Source: Eubacterium sp. CAG:251 (GTDB lineage Bacteria; Bacillota; Clostridia; Oscillospirales; Acutalibacteraceae). From it: DNA of 31,957 nt. This document shows positions 29,017-31,957 of this stretch, piece by piece. The notes under the pieces are model-generated. The model saw only the letters and a program-made list of their open reading frames with translations. It did not search any database and had not been told where the DNA came from. The stretch's first letter is position 1. Each line of letters starts with the position of its first letter. The stretch lies in contig FR889140.1 of the NCBI GenBank assembly GCA_000436835.1, positions 1 through 31,957 of the forward strand. The letters run 5' to 3'. A program made the position numbers and the translations under genes.

Positions 29017-30468
29017 TTAATCAAGAACCTGATAATATGCTGAAAATTTATTCAGCTTTTCTTCAAATTTATCCTTAGGCTGTTCCTTAGGAACTTCGAT
29101 AGGATATTTACCTGTAAAACAACCGTCGCAATAATCAAAATCTGTATTTTCGGCAAGCTTATGGGTAGCCTCAACAGAAAGATAGCCGAGTGAATCAACG
29201 CCGATTTCCTCAGCGATTTCCTCAACAGTATCAAACTTACATGCAATAAGATTTTCCTGACTGTCAACATCGGTACCGAAAAAGCAAGGATATTTAAAAG
29301 GAGGCGACGATATTCTCATATGTACCTCTTTAGCGCCGGCTTCTCTCAAAAGGCCTACAATTCTTGCACAGGTTGTGCCACGAACAATTGAGTCGTCAAT
29401 CATAATTACTCGCTTGCCCTTAATATTTTCCTTAACAACATTAAGCTTGATTCTTACTGCGTCACGGCGCTGCCCTTGAGTAGGTTGAATAAAGCTTCTG
29501 CCGATATATCTGTTTTTAATAAAACCAATGCCGTAAGGAATACCACTTGCATTTGCATAGCCGAGTGCCGCATCAAGACCTGAATCAGGAACACCGATAA
29601 CAATATCCGCATCAACGGGATGTTCCTCAGCAAGGAACTTACCTGCCCTCATTCTTGCGTGCTGAACAGACGAGCCTTCAATAACCGAATCAGGACGTGC
29701 AAAGTAAATGTATTCAAATACGCAAATATGGCCTTTTTTGGTGCAATGAGTATCAATTGACTTAACACCGTCGGTACTGATTACAACAATTTCACCGGGT
29801 CTTATATCACGAACAAACTCAGCGCCCAAGGTATCAAGCGCACAGCTTTCCGACGATACAATCCAGGCGCCACCCTCTGTTTTACCGAGGCAAAGAGGAC
29901 GAAAACCGTTAGGGTCACGAAAAGCAATAAGCTTTGTAGCAGTCATTACAACGCAAGAATAAGCGCCTTTAAGGGTAGGCATTATCTTTTCAATAGCCTC
30001 CTCAGTGCTCTTACTTGTAAGACGGGCTGAAACAATAGAATAAGCAATAGACTCGGTATCTGACGTGCCGTGAAAAATTCCGCCATTAAGTTCAAAGGTC
30101 TTTCTCAAATCAGGTGCATTAACAAGATTGCCGTTATGCGCAACAGCGAGATTACCCTTAATATGGCGAATAACAAGAGGCTGAATGTTATTAACATTTT
30201 TTCCGCCTGTGGTTGAATATCTTACGTGACCGATTGCCATATTGCCCGTACCGAGCGCATCAAGCTTATCACTTGTAAATACATCCGGAACAAGACCGTC
30301 GCCTCTGTGATGCCTAAACACACCGTCATCATTTACAGCAATACCGCAACTTTCCTGCCCCCTGTGCTGAAGTGCATAAAGCGCAAGATAAGCTGAATGA
30401 GCCACATAAGTTGTTTTGTTTTCAAAAATGCCGAATACACCGCATTCCTCGTGAAGACTGTTAAACAT
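29017..30468 (-). CDS. purF: Amidophosphoribosyltransferase PurF
   Basis: PurF makes 5-phosphoribosylamine from PRPP and glutamine, the first step of purine synthesis. From the ATG at 30468 the protein is 483 aa. The N-terminal nucleophile is Cys9 in HEECGVFGIF, exposed after removal of a short propeptide as in the Bacillus enzyme. The type I PRTase PRPP loop is VIMIDDSIVRGTTC. Cysteines in GHICVFEY, KYPCFFGTD and YCDGCFTG match the ligands of the Bacillus-type 4Fe-4S cluster. It has its own promoter, and no other pur gene is in the window. No purine riboswitch fits the short leader. Confidence 0.97.
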   Translation of the reverse strand: MFNSLHEECGVFGIFENKTTYVAHSAYLALYALQHRGQESCGIAVNDDGVFRHHRGDGLVPDVFTSDKLDALGTGNMAIGHVRYSTTGGKNVNNIQPLVIRHIKGNLAVAHNGNLVNAPDLRKTFELNGGIFHGTSDTESIAYSIVSARLTSKSTEEAIEKIMPTLKGAYSCVVMTATKLIAFRDPNGFRPLCLGKTEGGAWIVSSESCALDTLGAEFVRDIRPGEIVVISTDGVKSIDTHCTKKGHICVFEYIYFARPDSVIEGSSVQHARMRAGKFLAEEHPVDADIVIGVPDSGLDAALGYANASGIPYGIGFIKNRYIGRSFIQPTQGQRRDAVRIKLNVVKENIKGKRVIMIDDSIVRGTTCARIVGLLREAGAKEVHMRISSPPFKYPCFFGTDVDSQENLIACKFDTVEEIAEEIGVDSLGYLSVEATHKLAENTDFDYCDGCFTGKYPIEVPKEQPKDKFEEKLNKFSAYYQVLD

Positions 30469-30508
30469 TAACCCTACTCCCAAAAGTATAATTTTTTCCG
30501 TTTTGCGT

Positions 30509-30537
30509 ATTATATCACAATAAAAAACTACTTGCAA
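30509..30537 (-). promoter_or_regulatory. Promoter of purF-mscS
   Basis: Minus strand: -35 TTGCAA (30532-30537), 17 nt, consensus -10 TATAAT (30509-30514), with a leader of about 35 nt. Confidence 0.75.
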
Positions 30538-30637
30538 TATCATAAACAAAAAAGTTGCACCAATAGATAAAACTCTGAAAGTTTAAACCCATATATTTTT
30601 TATATAGTGCGTCACAATCTGATTTATTTCTTTTTAT

Positions 30638-31018
30638 TCATTCGAGCATTGTGATTATTTTCGGTAAAGCTTGAACAACGGAATACAAAACCGTAAACAA
30701 AATGACTTTTTGGCATAAACTTTTCGTCAATCCGTTTTCCTTAAGATATTTTGCAGATTTCACTATATAAGTGATATATACAATCAAAAATGCTATCGTG
30801 GAAATAATAAAATACCAACCCCAAACTTCCAAATCAGGGAAAAGATATGTAGCGCTGTCAAGCATACCAAAAAACGAATCGTTATAGAAATATCTAAAAA
30901 TCTCTCCTAATGAAACGTCAATGAATATAAAAAACGAATAAATTGTATTCCACAAAAAAGATACAATTAAAACCACCCAACCGAGTACCTTTTTCTGCTT
31001 ATCGTTCAAATTTTTCAA
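30638..31018 (-). CDS. Small membrane protein, unknown
   Basis: I do not recognise this protein of about 126 aa. It has a polar N-terminus, then hydrophobic helices at about residues 11-32, 66-86 and 103-120, and a basic loop KSAKYLKENGLTKSL between the last two. The start is taken as TTG at 31018, 8 nt after GGAG; the alternative GTG at 31027 overlaps that site. No neighbour explains its role. Confidence 0.55.
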   Translation of the reverse strand: MKNLNDKQKKVLGWVVLIVSFLWNTIYSFFIFIDVSLGEIFRYFYNDSFFGMLDSATYLFPDLEVWGWYFIISTIAFLIVYITYIVKSAKYLKENGLTKSLCQKVILFTVLYSVVQALPKIITMLE

Positions 31019-31083
31019 TGTAAGCACTCCAAAAACAGTTATTATATATTATATCATTTTGAAATTTATGTTTCAACGCCTTA

Positions 31084-31112
31084 TTGCTTAAAGCATTTAT
31101 TCATGTTATTAT
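31084..31112 (+). promoter_or_regulatory. Promoter of the tandem membrane-protein genes
   Basis: -35 TTGCTT (31084-31089), 17 nt, -10 TATTAT (31107-31112). Confidence 0.5.
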
Positions 31113-31149
31113 AATATTAAGTATAACTACATTTTTAGGATGATACATT

Positions 31150-31515
31150 ATGGATGATTATTATAATCACATAAGCGATAAGCAGGCAAAACTTTATATT
31201 ATTTCAATTGCAGGCGTTATAGTATCAATTGTTTTGGGAATCATTTTGTATCCCCTTTTTGCCGTAACATCGCTTGACGGAGCTTTGGGTTTCAGCGACT
31301 TTTTGTTTTACATACTTTTAAGAATTATTACGAGTTTGATTTATATAATTGCTCAAATTTTAATGATTAATAACTGCCGTGACATAAAAAAGCACGATAA
31401 AAACAATGCTGAAAAATTCATAAAAGAAACAAAGCAAATGTCTTTAAAAGTGTTTTTGATATGGTTATTATTTTTTATAATCGGTTGTATAAGAATTTAC
31501 AACATTATTTGGTGA
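31150..31515 (+). CDS. Small three-helix membrane protein, first of a tandem pair
   Basis: This 121-aa protein is not recognised. A short acidic N-terminus is followed by helix 1 (about 16-36), an extracytoplasmic-like loop FAVTSLDGALGFSDF, helix 2 (about 50-72), a charged loop DIKKHDKNNAEKFIKETKQ and helix 3 (about 98-118). AGGA lies 9 nt before the ATG. Its layout matches the next gene closely. Confidence 0.65.
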   Translation: MDDYYNHISDKQAKLYIISIAGVIVSIVLGIILYPLFAVTSLDGALGFSDFLFYILLRIITSLIYIIAQILMINNCRDIKKHDKNNAEKFIKETKQMSLKVFLIWLLFFIIGCIRIYNIIW

Positions 31516-31535
31516 CAAAACTTTTTGGTGAGCTT

Positions 31536-31892
31536 ATGAACGACAAGTTTAAAAAGATAAGCATATTTTTATTTATATTAACTGTAATTTGCTTTATATG
31601 CGGCTTTGGATTTTTGCTCAGCGCAGCAATAACAGCACCTTTATTTACTTTAGATTCAGGAGCAATAAACTTATTTGAATTTCTCAGCGACTACGGTTTA
31701 AAATTTGTTTTAATATCCGTTCCCTATTATGCATTTGCACTTTTGTTTATACACAGTCAAAAAAGACTTTCCGAAAGCGAAAAAGCAAGCAGTCGATTTT
31801 ATATAATCAGCAAAAAGGCAAATAAATTGCTTTTAGTAATTTACACTTTAATAATGATTTTAATCTTGATTTATATTTACAGCATTTCATAA
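31536..31892 (+). CDS. Small three-helix membrane protein, second of a tandem pair
   Basis: From the ATG at 31536 (GGTGA about 6 nt upstream) this is a 118-aa protein with the same plan as its neighbour: helix 1, a loop APLFTLDSGAINLFEF, helix 2, a charged loop SQKRLSESEKASSRFYIISKK and helix 3. The shared LF..(D)SG/LDGA..F loop and the spacing indicate an old tandem duplication. It follows the first gene by 20 nt and should share its transcript. Function unknown. Confidence 0.65.
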   Translation: MNDKFKKISIFLFILTVICFICGFGFLLSAAITAPLFTLDSGAINLFEFLSDYGLKFVLISVPYYAFALLFIHSQKRLSESEKASSRFYIISKKANKLLLVIYTLIMILILIYIYSIS

Positions 31893-31895
31893 AAA

Positions 31896-31926
31896 CAGCG
31901 AGCCGAATTTTTGGATTTGGCTCGTT
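31896..31926 (-). terminator. Probable terminator of a minus-strand gene beyond the window
   Basis: CGAGCC (31899-31904) pairs with GGCTCG (31919-31924). On the minus strand TGTTTTTATG follows; on the plus strand there is no T run. It may also mark the end of the tandem membrane-protein transcript. Confidence 0.5.
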
Positions 31927-31957
31927 CAGCGTGTAGAAAAAGTCCAATTACAAATTT

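Overview
The window looks like chromosome of an anaerobic, spore-lineage Firmicute, most likely a gut Clostridia of the Ruminococcus/Oscillospirales kind. Pointers are the AT-rich composition, AGGAGG-type ribosome binding sites, many near-consensus sigma-A promoters (TTGACA, 17 nt, TATAAT), a valS T-box leader, the spoIIA sporulation operon and a BspA-type leucine-rich-repeat surface protein with a lysine-rich C-terminal module. The species cannot be named from this.

Layout. 0-3 kb: metA (homoserine acyltransferase, with the residue that predicts acetyl-CoA use) facing an exported LRR protein. 3.2-8.8 kb (minus strand): the valS-folC operon behind a T-box riboswitch, a terminator, then spoIIAA-spoIIAB-sigF. 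8.8-14.6 kb (minus): xpt and a BMP-type nucleoside ABC importer (lipoprotein, double ATPase, two permeases), a purine salvage module. 14.7-15.4 kb: a small membrane protein translationally coupled to a DUF523 protein. 15.4-16.0 kb: no gene, but a strong minus-strand promoter drives about 530 nt of structured, non-coding sequence. 16.1-16.7 kb: a DUF1292 protein followed by a probable 6S RNA. 16.7-21.1 kb: an HPr-kinase-like P-loop protein, an SOS-controlled Y-family polymerase, an Fe-S protein and a cytosolic GH5 glycosidase. 21.3-25.1 kb (minus): a membrane M28 peptidase and a polar amino acid ABC importer.

25.2-27.8 kb is accessory DNA. Decayed, duplicated minus-strand coding fragments of one unknown protein family are interleaved with six plus-strand units. 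Each unit has a -35/-10 promoter, a short strongly folded RNA and a U-tract terminator. The island abuts tRNA-Ser(GGA), whose 3' end is duplicated as a 21-bp direct repeat next to GC-rich palindromes, like an integration scar. 27.9-30.5 kb (minus): purF and an MscS channel in one operon. 30.6-31.9 kb: three small membrane proteins of unknown role, two of them tandem paralogues.

The two most promising unexplained systems are the plus-strand small-RNA cassette cluster at 25.7-27.4 kb and the large orphan RNA at 15.42-15.95 kb, which has an 8-bp long-range complementarity and a thrice-repeated sequence motif. Both are inferred from promoters, folding and terminators only. All promoter, fold and family calls were made by eye without database searches.
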